A DNA stretch of 64,000 nt. Origin: Congeria kusceri (Eukaryota > Mollusca > Bivalvia > Myida > Dreissenidae). The notes under the pieces were generated by a model. It saw only the letters and a program-made list of their open reading frames with translations. It made no database searches and was not told the DNA's origin. Made by a program: the position numbers and the translations under genes. Where the stretch lies: positions 40,733,618 to 40,797,617 of the forward strand of contig CM051027.1 of the NCBI GenBank assembly GCA_027627225.1, in the 5' to 3' direction. Numbering within the stretch: position 1 is the stretch's first letter; every line of letters begins with the position of its first letter. Below are positions 25,100 to 38,250 of this stretch, piece after piece.

Positions 25100-27000
25100 T
25101 GAAATTTGTGATTTAAACTGGATTTATAACACGAAGGTAGTTGATTTGGATATTAAAATGAAGCGTTTGAATTTTACTTATTGTTACCGAAGAAGAATAA
25201 TAACTCGAAAGGAAATACAAGTAATAATTCGAGTAGAACAAGAAAAACAATTTCACCAATTGAGCCCGCCAAATCGGGCACGGTTTTTCCGCACAATCAA
25301 ACATGTAAAACAGGTTCGGAATCGCATGTAAACAGTATAAGCGGTGTATATAGTGAACAAGGCGGAACAAAACGTGTGAATAGGTCACAAACAACGTCAC
25401 ATTTCAATTTTGATGGAAATTATGTGCCAAGTGCTAAGTGCATTTTGGAATATGAATTTATAACGGAGCGGCACAATATGGAAACCAGTTTGGAATACAA
25501 TTTCCACCCTTCAATCAGTTTGGCATGCCACCCCAACAAATCATACCTGCTCAACACCACCAACATGGGCGATAGAGATAATGCAGGACATAAAAAGTAT
25601 CAAACTGCAAGTATCAACAATTGACAGAGTTGAAGATTGTATGAATAAACTGACCCAAAAAGTAGAAACGTTCGAACAGCAAGTTAAATCCATGGAAATC
25701 AGTTCCACGTTCATCTATGATCAATTTGAATCAACAAAAGACAAACTTAAGAAATCAGAAGATCAAATGAAAGCTTTTCATGATAGGTGCAAAGTCCTCG
25801 AACACACATTTGATCAACACCAACAAAAATAGACCAAATCGAGAAAACGAATGACACACTTGAATTCCCTAGTTTAAGAGAAAACGTATTACTTCATGGA
25901 ATTAAAAAATCAACCAACCAATAAAATTGTGAAGAGCTTGTCCAAACGCTCATCAGAGATGTGCTACACATCGAGAAAGACATACCTCTGGACAGAGTAC
26001 ACGGGATAGGGAAAGGAACGCCCAGAAAAATACGCCCGATTGTGGCAAAGTTGCATTAGTATTCCGACCGTGAACTCGTGCGCAAAATAGCATTAGAAAA
26101 AAACCAAGATCTAAGGGCACTTAACCAGAACGTTGGGATCCAGCAAACAAAGGCGACTCTCAACAGCCGGCGAAGCAAGCAACATCTCGTAGACAGGAAA
26201 CGAGCAGCCGGAAGGACGACGAAATGGGCCGGATCAAAACTGCTAGTCAAGGGGACCGACGGACTCTTTCGCTAGATCCACATTTAGGACAATGAGGAGT
26301 TAAAATTGTTATCGCGGAATGTAAACGGACTTGTACGAAAATTAAATGACACCGACTGTCTGGAATATATTAATAAATATGATATTATTATTTTAAGTGA
26401 AACATGGACTAATAAGAAGACCAAACAGATTCTACAAATACAGAATTTTGAAAGTATTCATATTTATGGACACAAATCTTATGGTATTAAAAAAGGTCGA
26501 CAAGCTGGAGGTATTTCTGTTTATTATAAAAATGAACATCGCACAGATTAGAAATAGAAAGAGGTCGATACAATTATATTGTCCGAGAAAATAGAAAATG
26601 TAAATTTTGTAGTCTCACCTTTATAGAAAATGAATTTCATTTTTTGCTTTTTTTGTATTTCGTATTTTGGAAATATATATACACTTACAACTCCTGTCTA
26701 TATCGATTTTCTTTTCAATAAGTTTTTACATAAAGCACAATGTATTTAACAGGCAAAGTAACATATATCCTAATTTCATACTCTACTTATACATCTGTTA
26801 ATTTTACAAATGCTTATTAATAGTAGTTGTTTTTTTCTGAATTTCAGTTATATATTAATTAATTTTAAACTCCGGACATTGTCTAATTGTTTCCATGTGT
26901 CTTTTTTTTTACATATTGCGTAACATTTCGTAGATATATTTGTCAAAAAGCAATGTTTATATGCTTGTATGCTAATAAAATTTGTTGTTGTTGTTGTTGC
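25100..27000 (+). mobile_element. Internally deleted LINE (ORF1, EN start, ORF2 tail)
   Basis: ORF1 runs from about 25181 with one frameshift. It has a coiled-coil stretch at 25581-25830 (DIKSIKLQVSTIDRVEDCMN and following) and a C-terminal nucleic-acid-binding region (ENVLLHGI ... DRVHGIGKGTPRKIRPIVAK). ORF1 is interrupted by several stops. The endonuclease start follows at 26303 (SRNVNGLVRKL ... YDIIILSETWT). At about 26540 it jumps from GGISVYYKN directly to HRLEIERGRYNYIVREN and CKFC...ENEFHFLL, which is the zinc-knuckle tail of ORF2. About a thousand codons of EN and RT are therefore missing. The 3' end is a (TTG)n tail at 26982-26999. Confidence 0.75.
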
Positions 27001-27334
27001 AAAGTAAAGAACACCACCTTTATTTAAGAGAAACCCTAATTACCATCCGCTTGTCCCAAACCTTGATATTTTTTTTAATTTAAAATCATATAGCTAGATG
27101 GGCTTCTATATAAGGGATAGTGGCGGAACAAGTATGAAATTTTTTTATTTTTTTTTAACAATTGTTGATTTGTTGATCTACAATGTTTTGATTTATTACC
27201 AGATGATTATGTTGCAGATATTTTACCGAGAGTTTGTCAAGATTAAATTGTTAATGAGAATGGTAATTGCTTACTCGAGTTTGTAAGATGACTGGTTTAA
27301 AATTGTTAAAAAAAACATTTCCGTAGGTTTGAAA

Positions 27335-28020
27335 ACGTGTTAACTGTTCTAATATGTCCTTTCAAATTCTTGCGAAAATTACCGAGTAGCCATTTCCGTA
27401 CTTTTCGATCATTTCATTAAGTTCGATCCTGTTAAAACATCTACAATTTCATTATTTCTTGATGATATTGGAAAATAACATTTTTAATACAACTTAATAA
27501 TACGTTTTATATTAAAACATGTGAAGCCCTTCTGAATTATACCCTTTCCGTTTTTTAAAACATCTTTCTGAAGTGTACGGTCTTTTCCGTAACTTTATAA
27601 AATTGGACCTGTAAAAATATTCACAAAATCAATATTTTCTTTGTGAAATTGGATGAAATTTTGAGTCAATATGTAAAAAAAATGGTTATAAGTTACATTT
27701 AAAAATATTAAAAAATAAATCATATAAGGCCCTTTCCGTACACTGAACGTTTCTTACGAAAATTACCGACTGGCCCTTTTCCTTACAGTTCGGCCCTTAC
27801 CGTGACTTTCTATCGTTGGACCTGTAAAATCCTTCATAAAGTCATTATTACTCGATGGAATTGGATGAAAATTGTAGTATGCGCATATTTTTACTAGTTA
27901 ACTAACATAATACTGGTAATAGTTTTAAAAATGTTAACAATAAAACATACGAGGCCCTTTCCGAACACAGAAAGCCCTTTCCTCGGAAAGGGACCCTTTC
28001 CGCTATTCAGTCATACCCGA
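27335..28020 (-). repeat. 'CCCTTTCCG' dispersed repeat, right copy with tandem units
   Basis: About three tandem units of 190-230 bp, each with a GGCCCTTTCCG-like start, TTGGACCTGTAAAA and GAAATTGGATGAAA. The last unit (27725-28020) is the reverse complement of 16090-16445, including the terminal CTATTCAGTCATACC. The left copy has only one full unit. Confidence 0.75.
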
Positions 28021-28527
28021 TATCTTCGTTAGAATACCAAACAACCATGGACTTGGTCGTGCATAGATACATGACGCCAATTTCTACATAACGTTTCGTT
28101 GTTTTCTTAAGTCCTTACAGATATGCCCGGTGTTTTGAGAAACTAAGGTATCAATACTTTATCTATCTGGTACCGGTTATTTGATTTAGTAACTTATAAA
28201 TCAAAATCCGTTTGGGACAGACCTTTCTGTACAATCGTTGTTTACACCAGTGACTGTCTTTTCGGATAAGTATATTTCGGATTTATTAATTTACAGTAAT
28301 TGCAAACAGTGGATTATATTCGACGATGTTTTGTTATTGTTAAGTAGACCTGTATCTGCATAGAAAGAGACCAATGTTGGCTTTGACATGACGGGAAGTG
28401 CGCAATTAAATTAATAGTGTATCAAGTTTTTTAATGAATTCACACTGTCTGCATACACTGATGAATCACTGAGGTCTAAAACATTACTGTGTTCACAAAG
28501 AAAGAGTGTTTGCAGATATCTGTTTTT

Positions 28528-29160
28528 AGCTCCACTGGCCAAAGGCCAGCGAGCTTATGCCATGGTGATTCGTCCGTCTTGCGTGTGTGGGTCCCTGCCT
28601 GTGTAAACTTTTTTTTAAACGACATCTTCTCTGAAACCATTGGGCAGACTTTGATGAAACTTAACAGAAATGTTCCTTGGATGGTCCTCTACCAAAGTTG
28701 CTCAAATGGTTCAAAAGGGTTCTGCTCCGTTGAAAAACGTGGCCACCAGAGTGCGTGGCCATTTTACTTTATACAGCTATATTGAAAAATTATTTCACAG
28801 AAATGTTCCTTGGGTGGTTCTCTACCGAAGTTGCTCAAATGGTTCCGCTTTGTTGAAAAGCATGGCCGCCAGGGGGCGGGGCTATGTTTCATTATACGGC
28901 TATATTGAAAACTTTGAAAATCTTCTTGTCAGAAACCACTAGTTGGATTTCAAAATATTTTCAATGAAATGTTCCTTGGCTGGTTCTATACCAAAGTTTC
29001 TCAATTAGTTTGGGTCCGTAAAAAAATGGGGCCATTTTCCCTAATATGGTTATATTTAAAACTTTGAAGATCTTCATGTCAGAAACCACTGGTTGGATTT
29101 TAAGATAATTTCACAGAAGAAATGTTCCTTAGGTGGTTCTCTATCAAAATATTTGGGTTT
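28528..29160 (+). repeat. Interspersed 'AGCTCCACTGGCCAAAGG' repeat
   Basis: Starts with a GGCCAAAGGCC hairpin and has three or four diverged internal units sharing AAATGTTCCTTGG(A/G)TGGT, CTCTACC and TTGCTCAAATGGTT. It is a high-copy family in bivalves as I recall it. The short plus-strand frames are chance translations. Confidence 0.65.
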
Positions 29161-29164
29161 AAGT

Positions 29165-29705
29165 GTGGTCGTTTTGGTTCTTGCGGTACAAGAGACAATC
29201 ATCGGCGAATAGTCAAACTTTAGACTTGACTTGGTCTGGGAGCTCATTCAAATGGCAGAAGAAGAGGAGCGGTCCTAGGACCGTACCTTTTGGAACGCCG
29301 AGTCCACATGGATTGGGGTTGACTGTTCTTTCTTGACTACTAAGCACATTTCTTGCTGTGTTAAAAAGTTGCTGATTCAGATTAGAAGGTGGCCTTTAAT
29401 TTTGTATGTTTGTAGTTTATTGAAGATTTTCTTGTGTGGGACTGCATCAAATGTTTTGCTGAAGTCGAGTATGATGGTATCTACTTGGGTGTTGTTATTC
29501 AACAAAGAGAGATCGTGGGTAGTGACAAAAACCTGGGATTCGCAGGAATAACCGATTCTGAAGGTGTGGTTTAGAGATGTTAATGCTTTATGTTTTTTTC
29601 GAGATGTGACATGATGTGATGGCAAATAATATGTTCCATAAGTTTGGATAAAACGCAGGTAAGTGAGACAAGACGGTAGTTTTCAGGTGAGAGACAGTTG
29701 CTCTA
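29165..29705 (-). mobile_element. LINE reverse-transcriptase fragment
   Basis: Minus-strand translation gives recognisable RT blocks: ENYRLVSLTCVLSKLMEHII, then FRIGYSCESQ, VDTIILDFSKTFDAVPHKK, GVPKGTVLGPLLFFCHLNEL, and LFADDCLLYRK across 29206. The catalytic F-A-D-D is present, but the preceding Arg codon is TGA and there is a frameshift between blocks. It is a Jockey/CR1-type LINE remnant. The part 29206-29705 is repeated in every unit of the following array. Confidence 0.8.
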
Positions 29706-32700
29706 ATCTCAGTTTAATACAAATTCAAATATAGAACATTTTCATGTTTTCTTGAAGATGTGTATCCAAAAATCTCACATAATTTCACGTTTCAATGAAA
29801 ACATTTAACATCTCAAATTTTGGGTACATCAAATTATGGTTACACTAGGGATAATTATGGATTATTTATAAGAATGTAATGTAATGTTCCGGTGCTAACT
29901 CTTATGAACAGAGATGCTGCAATTTGGTATCAAATTAAAAAAATGTCTATACCCCCCATCTAATTGCCAAAGAATGCTATTAATTAATCTGTCTCATACT
30001 TTTGTTAATCAAACTCCTGTCTAGCTTTCTGCTTAAAGACGTTTGCAACAATTTCCTTCAATATTTTTCCAACGACAGATTTTCTTAAAACTTGGCACAA
30101 ACATGCATCAATGTATCCTAAAACTAAAACAGTCTTAAAAAATAGGGGTCACCGGCCTTTTTTCGGAAATATTGAATTTTGAATATGGTACCTGTCGAAG
30201 CCTTTTTTCAGTTTGTGTTACAATGTTGAACAATATAAATCGTTTATATTCAAACAAAGATGGAGATTTTTAAATGCATATTTTGTTTAATGTTTCGTTT
30301 GGTAATATACCAAGGCAGTTAAATGATAAAACGCGCTTCATCTACAGTTATCATTCAACAAATGACTTGTAATGGACACTGTATGAGGTTAATTATGCAT
30401 TAAATATGCCTGTGAAAACATCAGTAATTTATCAAATATACAAATATCTTTTGTTCCAAACGACAGATTTTGTTAAAAGATCCTACAAACAGGCGTCATT
30501 GTTTACTGAAACTAAAACAGTCCTTAAAAATAGGGGTCACGGGCCTTGTTCCAGAAATATTGGGTGTTGAATACGGTACCTGTCGAAGCCCCTTTTTCAG
30601 TTTGGATTTTTATCAATGTTTTAAGTATATAGGATTTTTTTTTTCAAACAAGCTTATGGTTCTTTTAACTGATGTGTTTGTGCATGCTTTGTTTGGCAAT
30701 ATACATGTTTATGTTGATAATAAAAACGCTTTACCTACATTTACTGCTTAAATAATGAATTTGACTGGACATTTAAGTGTGTCAAATGGGAACTAATAAT
30801 GCTTTCTGAAACTTCAGTTTTATCAAATGTATATTTTGTTCCAAACGACAGATTTTCTTAAAATTTCGAATAGTCAAACTTTAGACTTGACTTGGTCTGG
30901 GAGCTCATTCAAATGGCAGAAGAAGAGGAGCGGTCCTAGGACCGTACCTTTTGGAACGCCGAGTCCACATGGATTGGGGTTGACTGTTCTTTCTTGACTA
31001 CTAAGCACATTTCTTGCTGTGTTAAAAAGTTGCTGATTCAGATTAGAAGGTGGCCTTTAATTTTGTATGTTTGTAGTTTATTGAAGATTTTCTTGTGTGG
31101 GACTGCATCAAATGTTTTGCTGAAGTCGAGTATGATGGTATCTACTTGGGTGTTGTTATTCAACAAAGAGAGATCGTGGGTAGTGACAAAAACCTGGGAT
31201 TCGCAGGAATAACCGATTCTGAAGGTGTGGTTTAGAGATGTTAATGCTTTATGTTTTTTTCGAGATGTGACATGATGTGATGGCAAATAATATGTTCCAT
31301 AAGTTTGGATAAAACGCAGGTAAGTGAGACAAGACGGTAGTTTTCAGGTGAGAGACAGTTGCTCTAATCTCAGTTTAATACAAATTCAAATATAGAACAT
31401 TTTCATGTTTTCTTGAAGATGTGTATCCAAAAATCTCACATAATTTCACGTTTCAATGAAAACATTTAACATCTCAAATTTTGGGTACATCAAATTATGG
31501 TTACACTAGGGATAATTATGGATTATTTATAAGAATGTAATGTAATGTTCCGGTGCTAACTCTTATGAACAGAGATGCTGCAATTTGGTATCAAATTAAA
31601 AAAATGTCTATACCCCCCATCTAATTGCCAAAGAATGCTATTAATTAATCTGTCTCATACTTTTGTTAATCAAACTCCTGTCTAGCTTTCTGCTTAAAGA
31701 CGTTTGCAACAATTTCCTTCAATATTTTTCCAACGACAGATTTTCTTAAAACTTGGCACAAACATGCATCAATGTATCCTAAAACTAAAACAGTCTTAAA
31801 AAATAGGGGTCACCGGCCTTTTTTCGGAAATATTGAATTTTGAATATGGTACCTGTCGAAGCCTTTTTTCAGTTTGTGTTACAATGTTGAACAATATAAA
31901 TCGTTTATATTCAAACAAAGATGGAGATTTTTAAATGCATATTTTGTTTAATGTTTCGTTTGGTAATATACCAAGGCAGTTAAATGATAAAACGCGCTTC
32001 ATCTACAGTTATCATTCAACAAATGACTTGTAATGGACACTGTATGAGGTTAATTATGCATTAAATATGCCTGTGAAAACATCAGTAATTTATCAAATAT
32101 ACAAATATCTTTTGTTCCAAACGACAGATTTTGTTAAAAGATCCTACAAACAGGCGTCATTGTTTACTGAAACTAAAACAGTCCTTAAAAATAGGGGTCA
32201 CGGGCCTTGTTCCAGAAATATTGGGTGTTGAATACGGTACCTGTCGAAGCCCCTTTTTCAGTTTGGATTTTTATCAATGTTTTAAGTATATAGGATTTTT
32301 TTTTTCAAACAAGCTTATGGTTCTTTTAACTGATGTGTTTGTGCATGCTTTGTTTGGCAATATACATGTTTATGTTGATAATAAAAACGCTTTACCTACA
32401 TTTACTGCTTAAATAATGAATTTGACTGGACATTTAAGTGTGTCAAATGGGAACTAATAATGCTTTCTGAAACTTCAGTTTTATCAAATGTATATTTTGT
32501 TCCAAACGACAGATTTTCTTAAAATTTCGAATAGTCAAACTTTAGACTTGACTTGGTCTGGGAGCTCATTCAAATGGCAGAAGAAGAGGAGCGGTCCTAG
32601 GACCGTACCTTTTGGAACGCCGAGTCCACATGGATTGGGGTTGACTGTTCTTTCTTGACTACTAAGCACATTTCTTGCTGTGTTAAAAAGTTGCTGATTC

Positions 32701-35700
32701 AGATTAGAAGGTGGCCTTTAATTTTGTATGTTTGTAGTTTATTGAAGATTTTCTTGTGTGGGACTGCATCAAATGTTTTGCTGAAGTCGAGTATGATGGT
32801 ATCTACTTGGGTGTTGTTATTCAACAAAGAGAGATCGTGGGTAGTGACAAAAACCTGGGATTCGCAGGAATAACCGATTCTGAAGGTGTGGTTTAGAGAT
32901 GTTAATGCTTTATGTTTTTTTCGAGATGTGACATGATGTGATGGCAAATAATATGTTCCATAAGTTTGGATAAAACGCAGGTAAGTGAGACAAGACGGTA
33001 GTTTTCAGGTGAGAGACAGTTGCTCTAATCTCAGTTTAATACAAATTCAAATATAGAACATTTTCATGTTTTCTTGAAGATGTGTATCCAAAAATCTCAC
33101 ATAATTTCACGTTTCAATGAAAACATTTAACATCTCAAATTTTGGGTACATCAAATTATGGTTACACTAGGGATAATTATGGATTATTTATAAGAATGTA
33201 ATGTAATGTTCCGGTGCTAACTCTTATGAACAGAGATGCTGCAATTTGGTATCAAATTAAAAAAATGTCTATACCCCCCATCTAATTGCCAAAGAATGCT
33301 ATTAATTAATCTGTCTCATACTTTTGTTAATCAAACTCCTGTCTAGCTTTCTGCTTAAAGACGTTTGCAACAATTTCCTTCAATATTTTTCCAACGACAG
33401 ATTTTCTTAAAACTTGGCACAAACATGCATCAATGTATCCTAAAACTAAAACAGTCTTAAAAAATAGGGGTCACCGGCCTTTTTTCGGAAATATTGAATT
33501 TTGAATATGGTACCTGTCGAAGCCTTTTTTCAGTTTGTGTTACAATGTTGAACAATATAAATCGTTTATATTCAAACAAAGATGGAGATTTTTAAATGCA
33601 TATTTTGTTTAATGTTTCGTTTGGTAATATACCAAGGCAGTTAAATGATAAAACGCGCTTCATCTACAGTTATCATTCAACAAATGACTTGTAATGGACA
33701 CTGTATGAGGTTAATTATGCATTAAATATGCCTGTGAAAACATCAGTAATTTATCAAATATACAAATATCTTTTGTTCCAAACGACAGATTTTGTTAAAA
33801 GATCCTACAAACAGGCGTCATTGTTTACTGAAACTAAAACAGTCCTTAAAAATAGGGGTCACGGGCCTTGTTCCAGAAATATTGGGTGTTGAATACGGTA
33901 CCTGTCGAAGCCCCTTTTTCAGTTTGGATTTTTATCAATGTTTTAAGTATATAGGATTTTTTTTTTCAAACAAGCTTATGGTTCTTTTAACTGATGTGTT
34001 TGTGCATGCTTTGTTTGGCAATATACATGTTTATGTTGATAATAAAAACGCTTTACCTACATTTACTGCTTAAATAATGAATTTGACTGGACATTTAAGT
34101 GTGTCAAATGGGAACTAATAATGCTTTCTGAAACTTCAGTTTTATCAAATGTATATTTTGTTCCAAACGACAGATTTTCTTAAAATTTCGAATAGTCAAA
34201 CTTTAGACTTGACTTGGTCTGGGAGCTCATTCAAATGGCAGAAGAAGAGGAGCGGTCCTAGGACCGTACCTTTTGGAACGCCGAGTCCACATGGATTGGG
34301 GTTGACTGTTCTTTCTTGACTACTAAGCACATTTCTTGCTGTGTTAAAAAGTTGCTGATTCAGATTAGAAGGTGGCCTTTAATTTTGTATGTTTGTAGTT
34401 TATTGAAGATTTTCTTGTGTGGGACTGCATCAAATGTTTTGCTGAAGTCGAGTATGATGGTATCTACTTGGGTGTTGTTATTCAACAAAGAGAGATCGTG
34501 GGTAGTGACAAAAACCTGGGATTCGCAGGAATAACCGATTCTGAAGGTGTGGTTTAGAGATGTTAATGCTTTATGTTTTTTTCGAGATGTGACATGATGT
34601 GATGGCAAATAATATGTTCCATAAGTTTGGATAAAACGCAGGTAAGTGAGACAAGACGGTAGTTTTCAGGTGAGAGACAGTTGCTCTAATCTCAGTTTAA
34701 TACAAATTCAAATATAGAACATTTTCATGTTTTCTTGAAGATGTGTATCCAAAAATCTCACATAATTTCACGTTTCAATGAAAACATTTAACATCTCAAA
34801 TTTTGGGTACATCAAATTATGGTTACACTAGGGATAATTATGGATTATTTATAAGAATGTAATGTAATGTTCCGGTGCTAACTCTTATGAACAGAGATGC
34901 TGCAATTTGGTATCAAATTAAAAAAATGTCTATACCCCCCATCTAATTGCCAAAGAATGCTATTAATTAATCTGTCTCATACTTTTGTTAATCAAACTCC
35001 TGTCTAGCTTTCTGCTTAAAGACGTTTGCAACAATTTCCTTCAATATTTTTCCAACGACAGATTTTCTTAAAACTTGGCACAAACATGCATCAATGTATC
35101 CTAAAACTAAAACAGTCTTAAAAAATAGGGGTCACCGGCCTTTTTTCGGAAATATTGAATTTTGAATATGGTACCTGTCGAAGCCTTTTTTCAGTTTGTG
35201 TTACAATGTTGAACAATATAAATCGTTTATATTCAAACAAAGATGGAGATTTTTAAATGCATATTTTGTTTAATGTTTCGTTTGGTAATATACCAAGGCA
35301 GTTAAATGATAAAACGCGCTTCATCTACAGTTATCATTCAACAAATGACTTGTAATGGACACTGTATGAGGTTAATTATGCATTAAATATGCCTGTGAAA
35401 ACATCAGTAATTTATCAAATATACAAATATCTTTTGTTCCAAACGACAGATTTTGTTAAAAGATCCTACAAACAGGCGTCATTGTTTACTGAAACTAAAA
35501 CAGTCCTTAAAAATAGGGGTCACGGGCCTTGTTCCAGAAATATTGGGTGTTGAATACGGTACCTGTCGAAGCCCCTTTTTCAGTTTGGATTTTTATCAAT
35601 GTTTTAAGTATATAGGATTTTTTTTTTCAAACAAGCTTATGGTTCTTTTAACTGATGTGTTTGTGCATGCTTTGTTTGGCAATATACATGTTTATGTTGA

Positions 35701-37512
35701 TAATAAAAACGCTTTACCTACATTTACTGCTTAAATAATGAATTTGACTGGACATTTAAGTGTGTCAAATGGGAACTAATAATGCTTTCTGAAACTTCAG
35801 TTTTATCAAATGTATATTTTGTTCCAAACGACAGATTTTCTTAAAATTTCGAATAGTCAAACTTTAGACTTGACTTGGTCTGGGAGCTCATTCAAATGGC
35901 AGAAGAAGAGGAGCGGTCCTAGGACCGTACCTTTTGGAACGCCGAGTCCACATGGATTGGGGTTGACTGTTCTTTCTTGACTACTAAGCACATTTCTTGC
36001 TGTGTTAAAAAGTTGCTGATTCAGATTAGAAGGTGGCCTTTAATTTTGTATGTTTGTAGTTTATTGAAGATTTTCTTGTGTGGGACTGCATCAAATGTTT
36101 TGCTGAAGTCGAGTATGATGGTATCTACTTGGGTGTTGTTATTCAACAAAGAGAGATCGTGGGTAGTGACAAAAACCTGGGATTCGCAGGAATAACCGAT
36201 TCTGAAGGTGTGGTTTAGAGATGTTAATGCTTTATGTTTTTTTCGAGATGTGACATGATGTGATGGCAAATAATATGTTCCATAAGTTTGGATAAAACGC
36301 AGGTAAGTGAGACAAGACGGTAGTTTTCAGGTGAGAGACAGTTGCTCTAATCTCAGTTTAATACAAATTCAAATATAGAACATTTTCATGTTTTCTTGAA
36401 GATGTGTATCCAAAAATCTCACATAATTTCACGTTTCAATGAAAACATTTAACATCTCAAATTTTGGGTACATCAAATTATGGTTACACTAGGGATAATT
36501 ATGGATTATTTATAAGAATGTAATGTAATGTTCCGGTGCTAACTCTTATGAACAGAGATGCTGCAATTTGGTATCAAATTAAAAAAATGTCTATACCCCC
36601 CATCTAATTGCCAAAGAATGCTATTAATTAATCTGTCTCATACTTTTGTTAATCAAACTCCTGTCTAGCTTTCTGCTTAAAGACGTTTGCAACAATTTCC
36701 TTCAATATTTTTCCAACGACAGATTTTCTTAAAACTTGGCACAAACATGCATCAATGTATCCTAAAACTAAAACAGTCTTAAAAAATAGGGGTCACCGGC
36801 CTTTTTTCGGAAATATTGAATTTTGAATATGGTACCTGTCGAAGCCTTTTTTCAGTTTGTGTTACAATGTTGAACAATATAAATCGTTTATATTCAAACA
36901 AAGATGGAGATTTTTAAATGCATATTTTGTTTAATGTTTCGTTTGGTAATATACCAAGGCAGTTAAATGATAAAACGCGCTTCATCTACAGTTATCATTC
37001 AACAAATGACTTGTAATGGACACTGTATGAGGTTAATTATGCATTAAATATGCCTGTGAAAACATCAGTAATTTATCAAATATACAAATATCTTTTGTTC
37101 CAAACGACAGATTTTGTTAAAAGATCCTACAAACAGGCGTCATTGTTTACTGAAACTAAAACAGTCCTTAAAAATAGGGGTCACGGGCCTTGTTCCAGAA
37201 ATATTGGGTGTTGAATACGGTACCTGTCGAAGCCCCTTTTTCAGTTTGGATTTTTATCAATGTTTTAAGTATATAGGATTTTTTTTTTCAAACAAGCTTA
37301 TGGTTCTTTTAACTGATGTGTTTGTGCATGCTTTGTTTGGCAATATACATGTTTATGTTGATAATAAAAACGCTTTACCTACATTTACTGCTTAAATAAT
37401 GAATTTGACTGGACATTTAAGTGTGTCAAATGGGAACTAATAATGCTTTCTGAAACTTCAGTTTTATCAAATGTATATTTTGTTCCAAACGACAGATTTT
37501 CTTAAAATTTCG
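29206..37512. repeat. Five tandem copies of a 1661-bp unit
   Basis: The same 1661 bp recurs at 29206, 30867, 32528, 34189 and 35850, with the end at 37511. I found no difference between copies at any site compared. Each begins inside the LINE RT fragment (CGAATAGTCAAAC) and ends within AGATTTTCTTAAAATTTCG. The left flank reads CATCGGCG|AATAG, the internal junctions TTTCG|AATAG and the right flank TTTCG|CACAT, so the recombination point carries only CG in common. Each unit contains a minus-strand RT piece and two copies of a diverged repeat of about 380 bp, plus the start of a third. The conserved short frames are not genes. Confidence 0.95.
30060..30866 (+). repeat. Lower-order repeat of about 380 bp inside each 1661-bp unit
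   Basis: Two diverged copies start near 30066 and 30455 (CGACAGATTTTCTTAAAA / CGACAGATTTTGTTAAAA), and a third begins at 30843. They share AAACTAAAACAGTC, AATAGGGGTCAC and GGTACCTGTCGAAGCC. The third copy is complete only after the array, at 37480-37870. The same structure repeats in all five units. Confidence 0.7.
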
Positions 37513-38250
37513 CACATACATGCATCAATGTATACTTACACCAAAACATTAATAAAAAGAATGGCTCACTGAATTTGTTTGGTAAATATTGGATTTCATA
37601 TAGGGTACCTGTGTAGCCTTTTTCCTGTTTCGTTTTAACATACATAAACAATGTATCAATAGAATGGAGATATTTATTGGATCATTTCTGAACAAAATTT
37701 GTTTGGAAATACATTGCATAAGTGTGTTTTTGATTATTATATATGCTTTATGAACTTTTACTATTAAAAATATTTATTTTGAATGGATGTTAGAGATGAA
37801 ATTAGTATATTGTAACCTATATACAATAAAGAAAAAATAAAGCAAAAGGAGAAATTAACCCAATTAATTTCTTTTTGTTGCGAACGTCTTTAATATCACG
37901 AAATCAAAGTATCATTGTATTGCAAAACTGCCCTCAACATGCCCCACCACCCCAGCTTTAACCCCTGGTCCTTTATCTGCGGGTATAAATGTCAGTTACA
38001 TAACAGTATCTTAAGAGAAATATAAACTTTAACCTCAACTTAATATTTTATAAACTTCTTTATATTACAATATTTACTATGATTTATAAAGAAAATACTA
38101 TATAAGTATGTGAAGTGTGAAACAATATTATTGTAGCATATAAGTATCAGTTATTAGGATTGGCCAAGAAATATTTTCAGAATGTTATTTCACACAATTC
38201 TATACGTTTTAGCATTTCACTACTGTATTGGAAAGTCATGTATTGCGATA
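37513..38250. other. End of the 380-bp repeat, then AT-rich spacer
   Basis: 37513-37700 completes the third lower-order repeat (GGGTACCTGTGTAGCC). Beyond this nothing is recognised up to 38250. Confidence 0.5.

Noticed and set aside
30470..37395. Identical 93-, 82- and 72-codon frames repeated five times
   Set aside because: Their conservation only reflects identity of the 1661-bp copies. The minus-strand 82-codon frame is a LINE RT fragment and the others are its shadow or chance frames.
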